Notes under the pieces: model-generated
What the model was told of the DNA's origin: nothing
The model's input: the letters and a program-made list of their open reading frames with translations, nothing else
Database searches by the model: none
In this document: positions 1 to 7,577 of the stretch, piece after piece
Numbering within the stretch: the stretch's first letter is position 1
Layout: the number at the start of each line of letters is the position of its first letter
Assembly: GCF_000255705.1 (NCBI RefSeq)
Contig: NZ_JH636444.1
Location: 109,023-173,022 of the forward strand
Direction of reading: 5' to 3'
DNA length: 64,000 bases
Source of the DNA: Zavarzinella formosa DSM 19928
GTDB taxonomy: Bacteria; Planctomycetota; Planctomycetia; Gemmatales; Gemmataceae
Program-made: the position numbers and the translations under genes

Positions 1-321
1 AATGGCCACATGGTCCCATCCGGCCGCGTGCCGCCCGGCCAGCCACGCCCCGATGATCCGGTCCAGGTGGTCGGCGTCCAGATCACGCAGCAGCAACGAC
101 AGGGTGTTGGCCGCAGGCATCTTCTTGCTCGGGAACCCGAGAGGGTGGCCGAGTCGCGGGCCGCGCAGACGGCCGAAGTGGGCAATGGCGGCCAGACTGG
201 TGTGCCCGGCGAGAATGGCGACCAGGCACAGTCCCAGAACGGACGCCAGCGGATACTGCAACCCGCGCGGGTCACGCGGGTCTTTGAGTTCTCGCAACAA
301 ATCGATCAGCGACGCGGCCAT
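1..321 (-). CDS. ISAs1-family transposase, N-terminal part (runs off window start)
   Basis: Reading the minus strand from ATG at 321 gives 107 codons open to base 1, so only the N-terminal part is present. The protein starts MAASLIDLLRELKDPRDPRG and continues with GLCLVAILAGHTSLAAIAHF and KKMPAANTLSLLLRDLD. Sequence of the type LxDPRxxRGxxYPL...LAGxxSLxxIAxF is the DDE_Tnp_1-associated N-terminal region of ISAs1/H-repeat transposases, which cut and paste an insertion sequence. The catalytic DDE residues would lie outside the window, so activity cannot be judged. It is divergent from pheS, whose start is 130 bp away. Confidence 0.82.
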   Translation of the reverse strand, partial: MAASLIDLLRELKDPRDPRGLQYPLASVLGLCLVAILAGHTSLAAIAHFGRLRGPRLGHPLGFPSKKMPAANTLSLLLRDLDADHLDRIIGAWLAGRHAAGWDHVAI

Positions 322-395
322 GACGGATCTCCAAAAGGAAATCCTCCATAACCAATTTCGCCATCCTGCCCAAGATCAACCGCTGAGTAGCCCTG
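1..395 (-). mobile_element. Left end of an ISAs1-like insertion sequence (partial)
   Basis: The transposase start at 321 is preceded on the minus strand by about 75 bp ending in CAGGGCTACTCAGCGG (395 down to 380). Insertion sequences of this group begin shortly upstream of the transposase, often with a CAGGG-type terminal repeat, so I place the tentative outer end at 395. The other end and the target-site duplication are outside the window, so the boundary is inference. Confidence 0.35.
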
Positions 396-451
396 GTGTC
401 AGCGGTCGGCCTGTCTTCGTACAGTGAAGAAAACCTGATTCCGCAAGAGAG

Positions 452-1501
452 ATGCAACGGATGGCCGACGTGACTGCGAACGAAGCCTTGGCTCAACTCG
501 AACAACGGGCGGCCGCCGAACTCCACGCGGCCACCGACGAGGCGGCTCTTCGCGCTTGGAATACCAAGTTTTTCGGCGAAAAAGGGGAGATGAACGCGGC
601 CCTGCGGTTGGTAAGTACTCTTCCCGCCGATCAGCGCAAAGCTTACGGGCAAGACGGCAATCGCGTCAAGCAATCTCTCTTGACCGCTTACGAGCAGAAG
701 TTGGCGATCGAGAAAGAAGCCAGCCTTTTGGCCAATCTCGCGGCCAACCCCTTGGATGTGACATTGCCCGGACGCACCATGTCGGCGGGTGGCATTCACA
801 TCGCCACCCGCGTCATGCGGGAAATTGACGCCATTTTCGCAGACATGGGGTTTCAGGTTTTCCGCAGTCGGGAAGTGGAAGACGATCAGACAAATTTCGA
901 ATTGCTCAACATGCCGCCGCATCACCCGGCCCGCGACATGTGGGACACGTTCCACACCAAAACGCCGGGGGTGTTGCTTCGCACCCACACCTCCCCCGGC
1001 CAAATCCATGTGATGAAGCAATTCGCCCCCAACCCTGTGCGTGCGGTGTTGCCGGGGATGTGTTATCGCTACGAGGCCATCACCACACGAAGTGAAATCC
1101 AGTTCGAGCAGGTGGAAGGGCTGGTCATCGGGCCGAACATCACGATGGCCGACCTCAAGGGAACGATCACCGCGTTTGCCCGCCGGTTGTTCGGCCAAGA
1201 ACGGCAAATTCGCATCCGTTCCAGCTACTTCCCGTTCACGGAACCTTCCATCGAAGTGGACATTGACTGGCCGAAGGAAGACCCGAACGCTGACCGTCTG
1301 ACCAAAGGCACCGGCTGGCTGGAAATCATGGGAGCCGGGATGATTCATCCGACTGTGTTGCGCAACGGCGGCTATGATCCCGATGTGGTCAGCGGCTTCG
1401 CCTTCGGCATGGGTCCGCAGCGGATCACCATGCTGAAGCATGCCATCGACGACATCCGGGAATTCTGGAAGAACGATCTTCGCTTCCTCGGACAATTCTG
1501 A
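452..1501 (+). CDS. pheS: Phenylalanine--tRNA ligase alpha subunit
   Basis: A 349-residue protein of the usual PheS length. It is the catalytic class II aminoacyl-tRNA synthetase subunit that, with PheT, charges tRNA-Phe in the cytoplasm. Residues 1-85 form the N-terminal helical region. The core shows the motif-2 region around RTHTSPGQ and CYRYEAITTRSEIQFEQVEG, and motif 3 near the end (GFAFGMGPQRITML). ATG at 452 is used; ATG at 461 is also possible. No pheT follows: the next gene is convergent and ends 3 bp away. The gene lies about 57 bp downstream of the tentative insertion-sequence end, so its promoter is in that short gap or inside the element. Confidence 0.96.
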   Translation: MQRMADVTANEALAQLEQRAAAELHAATDEAALRAWNTKFFGEKGEMNAALRLVSTLPADQRKAYGQDGNRVKQSLLTAYEQKLAIEKEASLLANLAANPLDVTLPGRTMSAGGIHIATRVMREIDAIFADMGFQVFRSREVEDDQTNFELLNMPPHHPARDMWDTFHTKTPGVLLRTHTSPGQIHVMKQFAPNPVRAVLPGMCYRYEAITTRSEIQFEQVEGLVIGPNITMADLKGTITAFARRLFGQERQIRIRSSYFPFTEPSIEVDIDWPKEDPNADRLTKGTGWLEIMGAGMIHPTVLRNGGYDPDVVSGFAFGMGPQRITMLKHAIDDIREFWKNDLRFLGQF

Positions 1502-1504
1502 TGG

Positions 1505-2197
1505 CTATTCCGGGCGGGCCATCGTCAGATCGGCGGTTTGCGAGGCTTCCCAAGCCTCGACCGTTCCAATGGGGAGCCAGAAAGTGGCTTCCACGACATG
1601 GAACGGACCGCGTTTAGCCAGTTTGTCCACCGCCTCGGTCACTTCATATTCGTTTCGTTTCGAGAGCGTCAGTTCAATGTCGAAGACGGACTTTGGGAAC
1701 ACATAAGCCCCGATGTTGGCGAGTTGTGTTCCGTCAAGTTCCGGCTTTTCAATCATCTCGGCCAACGTGCCGTCCGGGTGACGGAACACAATGCCAAACT
1801 TGCGGGGTTCGTCCACCGGGTGGGCCAGCACCCCGGCCGGTTTCGAGGCCAGAACGGCCAGATCTTTCGCCCCGTACAGATCATCGCCGTTCAAAACCAA
1901 CAGACGTTCGCTCTTTGAATGTTCCCGGCAGGAGAGCAGGGCATCCCCGGTTCCTCGTGGCACTGGCTGCCGGACACTCACCCAATCCTTGATGTGCGTT
2001 TGTGCGGCCAGATAGGCCTCAACCTGTTCGGCGAGGTAGTTGGTCACCACGATCAGGCGGTTCACTTGCGGGGGGAGGGCGGCAATTGTCCAATCCAAGA
2101 TGGGCCGGCCTTGAATTTTCAGGAGCGGTTTGGGGGTGTCGTTGGTGTGGGGCCGAAGGCGGGTTCCAAAGCCGGCGGCGAGAATCACGGCATCCAT
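1505..2197 (-). CDS. Nucleotidyltransferase (sugar-1-phosphate nucleotidylyltransferase family)
   Basis: 230 residues beginning MDAVILAAGFGTRLRPHTND with TPKPLL after it, the G-x-G-T-R-L-x-P...PKP signature of NTP_transferase enzymes that activate sugar-1-phosphates with NTP. LVLNGDDLY near residue 100 resembles the metal-binding aspartate strand, and VDEPRKFGIV/EMIEKPE matches the substrate region. The length fits short MurNAc-1-phosphate uridylyltransferase or mannose-1-phosphate guanylyltransferase-like members; the substrate cannot be assigned. The gene is convergent with pheS and single. No strong ribosome binding site precedes the ATG. Confidence 0.85.
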   Translation of the reverse strand: MDAVILAAGFGTRLRPHTNDTPKPLLKIQGRPILDWTIAALPPQVNRLIVVTNYLAEQVEAYLAAQTHIKDWVSVRQPVPRGTGDALLSCREHSKSERLLVLNGDDLYGAKDLAVLASKPAGVLAHPVDEPRKFGIVFRHPDGTLAEMIEKPELDGTQLANIGAYVFPKSVFDIELTLSKRNEYEVTEAVDKLAKRGPFHVVEATFWLPIGTVEAWEASQTADLTMARPE

Positions 2198-2408
2198 TCA
2201 AAGATCCATTCGAGGAAGGGGATGGACAACTTTGCTCATCTTAGCAGGAAGCCCCGGTCATCCTGGGAAAATGGATGAAGCACGGGAAACAGGTTTGCCG
2301 AAATGAATGAGGAAACCGGGTCGTCGGCGTAAGACGACCCCCTCATGGTTGATGGCGGGGAATCATAGGATTCGTCGTCGACAACCGAATTCGGAAGGGA
2401 AGGAACCC

Positions 2409-2660
2409 ATGATCCGATTGATGGCCGTTGTGGCCATGTGTGGCGTGCTGCAACTAGGGATTGGTTGCAGACACGTCGGCGGCGAGTGCGACTGTGCGGC
2501 CGTGCCGGGGGATTCCGTGGGGATCAACCCACACAAGCCCGGCTATGGCGAAACCACGCATGTCGCCCCGGCCATGTTGCCCGCCATGACCGTGGTGCCC
2601 CCGGCGACCACCAATTTCGAGCCGATCGCTCCCCCGAAGACAATACCGCCGGGCCGGTGA
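2409..2660 (+). CDS. Small putative lipoprotein
   Basis: 83 residues starting MIRLMAVVAMCGVLQLGIGC. An in-frame extension reaches 2307, but ATG at 2409 has an AAGGAA-type ribosome binding site and puts a signal peptide first. Gly-Ile-Gly-Cys after the hydrophobic stretch is an atypical lipobox (Gly at -3), so lipid attachment at Cys19 is likely but not certain. The rest is short and proline-rich (VVPPATTNFEPIAPPK), with two more cysteines right after the signal. No family recognised. It stands alone ahead of the M16 peptidase. Confidence 0.55.
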   Translation: MIRLMAVVAMCGVLQLGIGCRHVGGECDCAAVPGDSVGINPHKPGYGETTHVAPAMLPAMTVVPPATTNFEPIAPPKTIPPGR

Positions 2661-2698
2661 TTAGTCTTCAACGACGGACAAAGTGAGGCCACACTGCA

Positions 2699-2740
2699 CG
2701 AACCTTCGACTTGTTCCCGCCGGAACAGGCCGAAGGTTCG
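2699..2740 (+). terminator. Stem-loop downstream of the small lipoprotein gene
   Basis: CGAACCTTCG (2699-2708) pairs perfectly with CGAAGGTTCG (2731-2740), and an inner GTTCC/GGAAC stem can form. It lies 39 bp after the lipoprotein stop and before the M16 gene. The only T-rich sequence after it is short, so factor-independent termination is possible rather than sure. Confidence 0.45.
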
Positions 2741-2856
2741 CGTCATTTCTGGACCACATCATTTCCACGCATTTGCCGATGCTACCCGGCCATCACGCGA
2801 TAAGATGGCTCCGTTGCGCGTCACTGATTTCGCGTGCCCCATCAAGGAGTGTCTCC

Positions 2857-5580
2857 ATGCAGCGTTGGCTCATTGGAATGTTAATCGCAGGAGCGTGCCT
2901 CATGTCTTCCCCGGTGACGGCGGCCGAGGAAGGCCCCATCAAGGTCGGCACGGTTGAGGGAATTACCGAATACAAGTACCCGAACGGATTTCGCGTATTG
3001 TTGTTTCCCGATGCCTCCCGCCCGGTTGTCACCGTGAATCTCACGGTGTTTTGCGGCAGTCGTCACGAGGGATACGGCGAGACGGGTATGGCCCACTTGC
3101 TGGAACACATGGTGTTCAAGGGAACGCCGACGTTTCCGCAAATTCCCAAGGCCCTGGCCGACCACGGCGCCCGCTTCAACGGCACGACGTGGGTGGACCG
3201 GACCAATTATTTCGAGACCATGCCCGCATCGGATATCAATCTGGAATTCGGCATCAGCATGGAAGCCGACCGCATGGTGAACAGTTTCATCAAGCGGGAG
3301 GATTTGCTCTCGGAGATGACCGTGGTGCGGAATGAGTTTGAAATGGGGGAAAACAACCCCGAACACATTCTCAGCCAGCGGATGATGTCCGCCGCCTATG
3401 AGTGGCACAACTACGGCAAATCCACTATCGGCAATCGCACCGACATTGAACGAGTTCCGGTCGATAACCTGAAGGAATTTTACAAGAAGTTCTACCAGCC
3501 GGATAATTCCATGCTCGTCGTCGCCGGCAAGTTCGACGAGAAGAAAGCCCTCGAATACACGACGAAATACTTCGGTGCCCTGAAGAAGCCGGATCGCAAA
3601 CTTACGAACACCTACACCGAAGAACCGGCTCAAGACGGCGAACGCCAGGTGGTCTTGCGACGAGTGGGAACGGTCGGGGCCATCGGCTTGGTGTACCACG
3701 TGTCGTCCGGGCCGACCGAGGACTATGCGGCCGTGCAGGTGTTGGAAGACTGTCTGACCAGTGAACCGGCCGGCCGGTTGTTCAAGGCCCTCGTTGAAAC
3801 CAAGAAAGTCACCAGCCTGAGCGGTAGCACCTACGCCTGGCATGATCCGGGGGTCATCGAGATCACCGCCAAGGTGGAGAACGCCAAGGAAATCGACTTG
3901 GCCCGCGATGCCATGATTCAAGCCGTGGAATCGCTTGCCGAAAAGCCGTTGACCGAGGAGGAAGTGAGCCGTTCCAAACAACGCTTCGCCAAGTTCAACG
4001 AGCAATTGCTCTCGTCGAGTGATCGTTTCGCCATCCAACTGAGCGAATGGGCCGGGGCCGGGGACTGGCGGTTGTACTTCCTCCATCGCGACCGCTTGGA
4101 GAAAGTGACCGCCGCCGATGTGAACAAAGCGGCCGCCGCCTATCTTACCCGCAACAACCGCACCGTCGGGGTGTACTACCCGGCCACGAAGGCCGAGCGG
4201 GCGAACATCCCGGAAACGCCGAGTGTTGCCAAAATGCTCGAAGGCTACAAGGGCCGGGCGGTTGTCTCCTCCGGGGAAGCCTTCGACCCGACGCCGGAAA
4301 ACATTGAGAAGCGGGTGATTCGCGGAGAAGTCGGTTCCCTGAAGACGGCTTTCCTCGGCAAAAAAACTCGCGGGGAAATGGCCGATATTCGATTGAGCCT
4401 GCGGTTTGGCAACGAAGGAACCTTGAAAGGGCTGGCCTTCGCCTCCGAGGCGTTGGGAGATTTGCTGCCGCGGGGGACTTCCAAACACACCCGTCAGCAG
4501 ATCACGGATGAATTCGACAAACTCGGCGCCCGGGTGTCGTTCAGCGGTAGTGTGGGTTCACTGATCGTGTCCATCAAGGCCAAGAAAGAGAATCTGGAGG
4601 CGACGCTGAAACTGGTCGGAGAAATCCTCCGAGATCCGACTTTGCCGGAATCGGAATTCACGCTCATCAAGAACGAGAAACTGGAACAACTGACCACCCA
4701 GAAAACCGATCCGCAACATCTGGCCGTGCGGGCGATGCAGCGGAAACTGGTCGTTTATCCCAAGGATAACATTCGATATGTGCCGACCATTGACGAATCC
4801 ATCGAACGGGTGAAGGCAACGACTTTGGAACAGGTCAAAGAACTCTTCGCCAAACAGGTTGCCCCGCAGGCCGGCGAATTGGTGGCGGTGGGTGAATTCG
4901 ACCAGGCCGTTCTGGTGGGCGCCGTTTCGACGATGTTGAATGGTTGGAAGTCCGATGTGCCCTACAAGCGGATCGACCGGGAGTTGAAGACGGCCGAAAC
5001 CGGCAGCACAGAAGTGATCAATACGCCGGACAAGGCGAACGCGATTTACTTCGCCGGTCTGGCCCTGCCGATGACGGACAGCGACCCGGATTATGCCGCG
5101 ATGCAAATGGGCAATTACCTGTTGGGCGGCGCCCCACTCGCCTCTCGCCTGAGCAATCGGGTTCGTGGCGAAAAGGGCCTCTCTTATGGCGTCGGCTCTG
5201 GTTTCAATGCGGACGCGACGGACAAGGCGGGCATGATGCAAATCTACGCCATCACGAATCCGGCGAACATGCAAAAGGTGGATGTGACCATCGCCGAGGA
5301 AGTCGGCAAGTTCCTCAAGGAAGGCGTGAGTCTGGAAGAGTTGGATTCCGGCAAGAAGGGCTATATCGATTCCATGAAAGTGCAGCGATCAAGCGACGCC
5401 CTGCTGGCGGTTCAACTGGCGAACGGTCTGTTCGTCGGCCGGAAGTTTGATTACTATGCCGATCTTGAAAAGAAGATCGAATCGCTGTCTCCCTCGGAAA
5501 TCCAGAAGGCTTACCAAAAATTGCTGGACCCGAAGAAACTGACGATCATCCAAGCGGGTGATTTTCAGAAGAAGAATTGA
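2857..5580 (+). CDS. Secreted M16-family zinc peptidase, two-domain
   Basis: 907 residues. ATG at 2857 is chosen over upstream in-frame starts because AAGGAG sits 7 bp before it and a signal peptide follows (MQRWLIGMLIAGACLMSS, cleavage near VTAAEE). The first half has the inverted zinc motif HLLEH (in GMAHLLEHMVFKG) and, further on, NEFEMGENNPEH with the third ligand glutamate, so it should be catalytic. The second half repeats the M16 fold without HxxEH and carries the substrate-holding R/Y region (VRGEKGLSYGVGSG), as in PqqL-like peptidases of about 900 residues. Expected in the periplasm, cleaving small or unfolded polypeptides. It is monocistronic and followed by a strong hairpin. Confidence 0.93.
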   Translation: MQRWLIGMLIAGACLMSSPVTAAEEGPIKVGTVEGITEYKYPNGFRVLLFPDASRPVVTVNLTVFCGSRHEGYGETGMAHLLEHMVFKGTPTFPQIPKALADHGARFNGTTWVDRTNYFETMPASDINLEFGISMEADRMVNSFIKREDLLSEMTVVRNEFEMGENNPEHILSQRMMSAAYEWHNYGKSTIGNRTDIERVPVDNLKEFYKKFYQPDNSMLVVAGKFDEKKALEYTTKYFGALKKPDRKLTNTYTEEPAQDGERQVVLRRVGTVGAIGLVYHVSSGPTEDYAAVQVLEDCLTSEPAGRLFKALVETKKVTSLSGSTYAWHDPGVIEITAKVENAKEIDLARDAMIQAVESLAEKPLTEEEVSRSKQRFAKFNEQLLSSSDRFAIQLSEWAGAGDWRLYFLHRDRLEKVTAADVNKAAAAYLTRNNRTVGVYYPATKAERANIPETPSVAKMLEGYKGRAVVSSGEAFDPTPENIEKRVIRGEVGSLKTAFLGKKTRGEMADIRLSLRFGNEGTLKGLAFASEALGDLLPRGTSKHTRQQITDEFDKLGARVSFSGSVGSLIVSIKAKKENLEATLKLVGEILRDPTLPESEFTLIKNEKLEQLTTQKTDPQHLAVRAMQRKLVVYPKDNIRYVPTIDESIERVKATTLEQVKELFAKQVAPQAGELVAVGEFDQAVLVGAVSTMLNGWKSDVPYKRIDRELKTAETGSTEVINTPDKANAIYFAGLALPMTDSDPDYAAMQMGNYLLGGAPLASRLSNRVRGEKGLSYGVGSGFNADATDKAGMMQIYAITNPANMQKVDVTIAEEVGKFLKEGVSLEELDSGKKGYIDSMKVQRSSDALLAVQLANGLFVGRKFDYYADLEKKIESLSPSEIQKAYQKLLDPKKLTIIQAGDFQKKN

Positions 5581-5593
5581 GTAATGCTGATTT

Positions 5594-5619
5594 GGTGACA
5601 GGCGGTGCCGCCTGTCACC
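5594..5619 (+). terminator. Perfect 12-bp hairpin after the M16 peptidase gene
   Basis: GGTGACAGGCGG (5594-5605) and CCGCCTGTCACC (5608-5619) are exact inverted repeats with a 2-bp gap, starting 14 bp after the stop codon. No T-run follows. It may act as a 3' transcript end or be one copy of a dispersed palindromic repeat. Confidence 0.5.
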
Positions 5620-5735
5620 ATGTGAAATCCCTCTCCCCGCTCTCTCGCTTTTGATTCGATTCATTGTCCCGGCGGCCGGTCGTCGGGTACAATTCTCCTC
5701 ATTCATGGGTTGATCCACTCGCACCGACAGGCCGC

Positions 5736-7574
5736 ATGTCCACACCGCCGCCGCTGCCCACCCGTCGTGTCCGTCCGAAGAAGTCGCCGCCGGAGAAGGT
5801 GGGATTTTTCAGCCGGTTCACCAATGCCCTCCTGAGTTGGGAAATCTTGCGGGCCGGGCGTCGCACCGGACAATTGGCTCTTGCTCGCACCGTTCTCGGT
5901 GGTTGCCTCCTCACCGCCATGTGGGCGTTGTGGAGTTCCAAATTCGACACGTCGCAGTCGTTCACTGGGTCGGGCACGGAGATTGGCAAGGAACTCGGCA
6001 AGTTTGCCGAAACGTTTGCGATCACCTTTTTCGTCGTGCAGGGAATTGCTGTTCTGCTGCTCACGCCGGTGTTCGTGGCCGGGGCAATCTTCGAGGAACG
6101 CGAAACACGGTCCGGCGAGATATTGCTAACCACCCGGCTCACCCGGCGCGAGGTTTATGTCGGCAAGGTTGGAGCGCGCATTGTCCAGGTTCTGTTGGTC
6201 ATCGCCGCCGGACTGCCCATTCTGTTTCTCACTCAGTTATGGGGGGGCGTTTCGGCCGGGATCATCGTGGTTTGTTACCTCGCAGTGGGGTTGAGCGCCA
6301 TCGGTGCGGGAACAATCACCGCCGCCGTGAGCGCGTATGCCGAGTCGATGCGCTCGGCCATCCTGCGGAGTTATCTGCTGATTGCGTTGCTGGATGGATT
6401 GTTGTTTCCCGCTTCTCCGTTCTTGATTATTGCGATGGCCAGCGGCCACTGGATCGCCGGGGCGGTTGGATTCATTTGGTATCTTCCGCTTCAGGGGGGG
6501 ATTGTCATCGTGAGCTATGGCATCGGCCAGCGCTGGTTGCGGCTCGCCATGCTCCGTCAGAAGAAACGGCTTGACGAGGGGGAGCGAGCCCCGCCGCCGT
6601 TGCCCGGCCAGCGAGGGCCGAAACTGGCCACGCTTTCCGAGACGGAATCTCCGTTGTTGTGGAAGGAGTTGCAGGCGAACAAGCGGGTGAAATTCGGCGA
6701 ACTGGCCCGGAATTACTTCAATGTTTCCGATTGTCCGCCGGCTTTCGAGCGGATCGAAATCATGGGATTTTTCCGCTGGCTTATGCTGTCTTCACATGGA
6801 ATGGCGTTCTTTTTGCGAATCGTGTTGTTGCTCGCGGGGATCATTTTCGGCGTGTTGCTTTTTACCGAGTCGATTTCGCCGCATCACACGATCCGGGTGT
6901 GTGGCGGGTTAATCCTGCTCTGGATGATGTCAGCCGTCGGACTGACGGCAGCAAGCGGTATCGCGAAAGAACGGCAGAAACACACATTGATCGATTTGCT
7001 CATGTTGCCCGGTCCTCGTCGGGACATTCTGTCGGCGAAGTTGATCGGCGGCCTGGCCCACGGAATTCTTCCGGTCACACTGCTTAGTGTCCTGATCGTG
7101 TTTGTTGTTATTGGAGGAGGATTGTCGCCGCTGGCGATTCCACTGACTTTGTTATCGGCGGTCGCCGTCGGATTGCTGTCCGGGACATTCGGCGTTTGGC
7201 TGTCGGCTCGTTGCCGGAGCATTGTGCAATCCAACGTGCTGTTTTTGGGGTCGCTGTCCGTGTTGGTGATCGGCACGTATTTGTTGGCCGAGGCGAACAT
7301 GCGATTCAACTTGTCAAACAACGGCGCATTCTCGATGCAACCGGATTACCCCGAGTGGAGCCGGACGATTAATCCCATGCTCATGTGGAGTCGATTGATC
7401 TTTCTGCACGGCAACGGAATGGATGGTTACGGGTGGGGTACTGGCGACAGCTTTATCCCATTCACATGGGACACCTATCTCGCGGCAACCGGGGGAATCC
7501 TGTTTTCGATGTTGCTTGCGGGGCTGTTCTGGGTCATGGCCGTGCGGCGGTTTGAAACCGAGGGACGCGCGTGA
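5736..7574 (+). CDS. ABC-2 type transporter permease, double-length
   Basis: 612 residues from ATG at 5736; an in-frame extension to 5664 gives an unlikely leader. After a basic, proline-rich N-terminus (about 1-45), at least ten hydrophobic segments are visible in two groups, roughly 55-300 and 365-612, separated by a soluble stretch containing LSETESPLLWKELQANKR. The segment ERETRSGEILLTTRLTRREV is the cytoplasmic loop typical of ABC-2 permeases, and KERQKHTLIDLLMLPGPRRD is its counterpart in the second half, so the protein looks like two fused permease domains. No ATPase gene adjoins it. It lies 3 bp from the convergent PPC-like gene. Confidence 0.75.
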   Translation: MSTPPPLPTRRVRPKKSPPEKVGFFSRFTNALLSWEILRAGRRTGQLALARTVLGGCLLTAMWALWSSKFDTSQSFTGSGTEIGKELGKFAETFAITFFVVQGIAVLLLTPVFVAGAIFEERETRSGEILLTTRLTRREVYVGKVGARIVQVLLVIAAGLPILFLTQLWGGVSAGIIVVCYLAVGLSAIGAGTITAAVSAYAESMRSAILRSYLLIALLDGLLFPASPFLIIAMASGHWIAGAVGFIWYLPLQGGIVIVSYGIGQRWLRLAMLRQKKRLDEGERAPPPLPGQRGPKLATLSETESPLLWKELQANKRVKFGELARNYFNVSDCPPAFERIEIMGFFRWLMLSSHGMAFFLRIVLLLAGIIFGVLLFTESISPHHTIRVCGGLILLWMMSAVGLTAASGIAKERQKHTLIDLLMLPGPRRDILSAKLIGGLAHGILPVTLLSVLIVFVVIGGGLSPLAIPLTLLSAVAVGLLSGTFGVWLSARCRSIVQSNVLFLGSLSVLVIGTYLLAEANMRFNLSNNGAFSMQPDYPEWSRTINPMLMWSRLIFLHGNGMDGYGWGTGDSFIPFTWDTYLAATGGILFSMLLAGLFWVMAVRRFETEGRA

Positions 7575-7577
7575 TGG

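Noticed and set aside
272-1495. 407-residue antisense open frame over pheS
   Set aside because: It is the complement of a certain pheS gene, has unnatural His/Arg-rich composition and no motif.
2307-2408. N-terminal extension of the small lipoprotein to 2307
   Set aside because: The extension is basic and low in complexity, and would bury the signal peptide; ATG 2409 has a good ribosome binding site.
2881-4488. 535-residue antisense open frame over the M16 peptidase gene
   Set aside because: The sense strand encodes a clear M16 protein with HxxEH; the antisense product has no domain signature.
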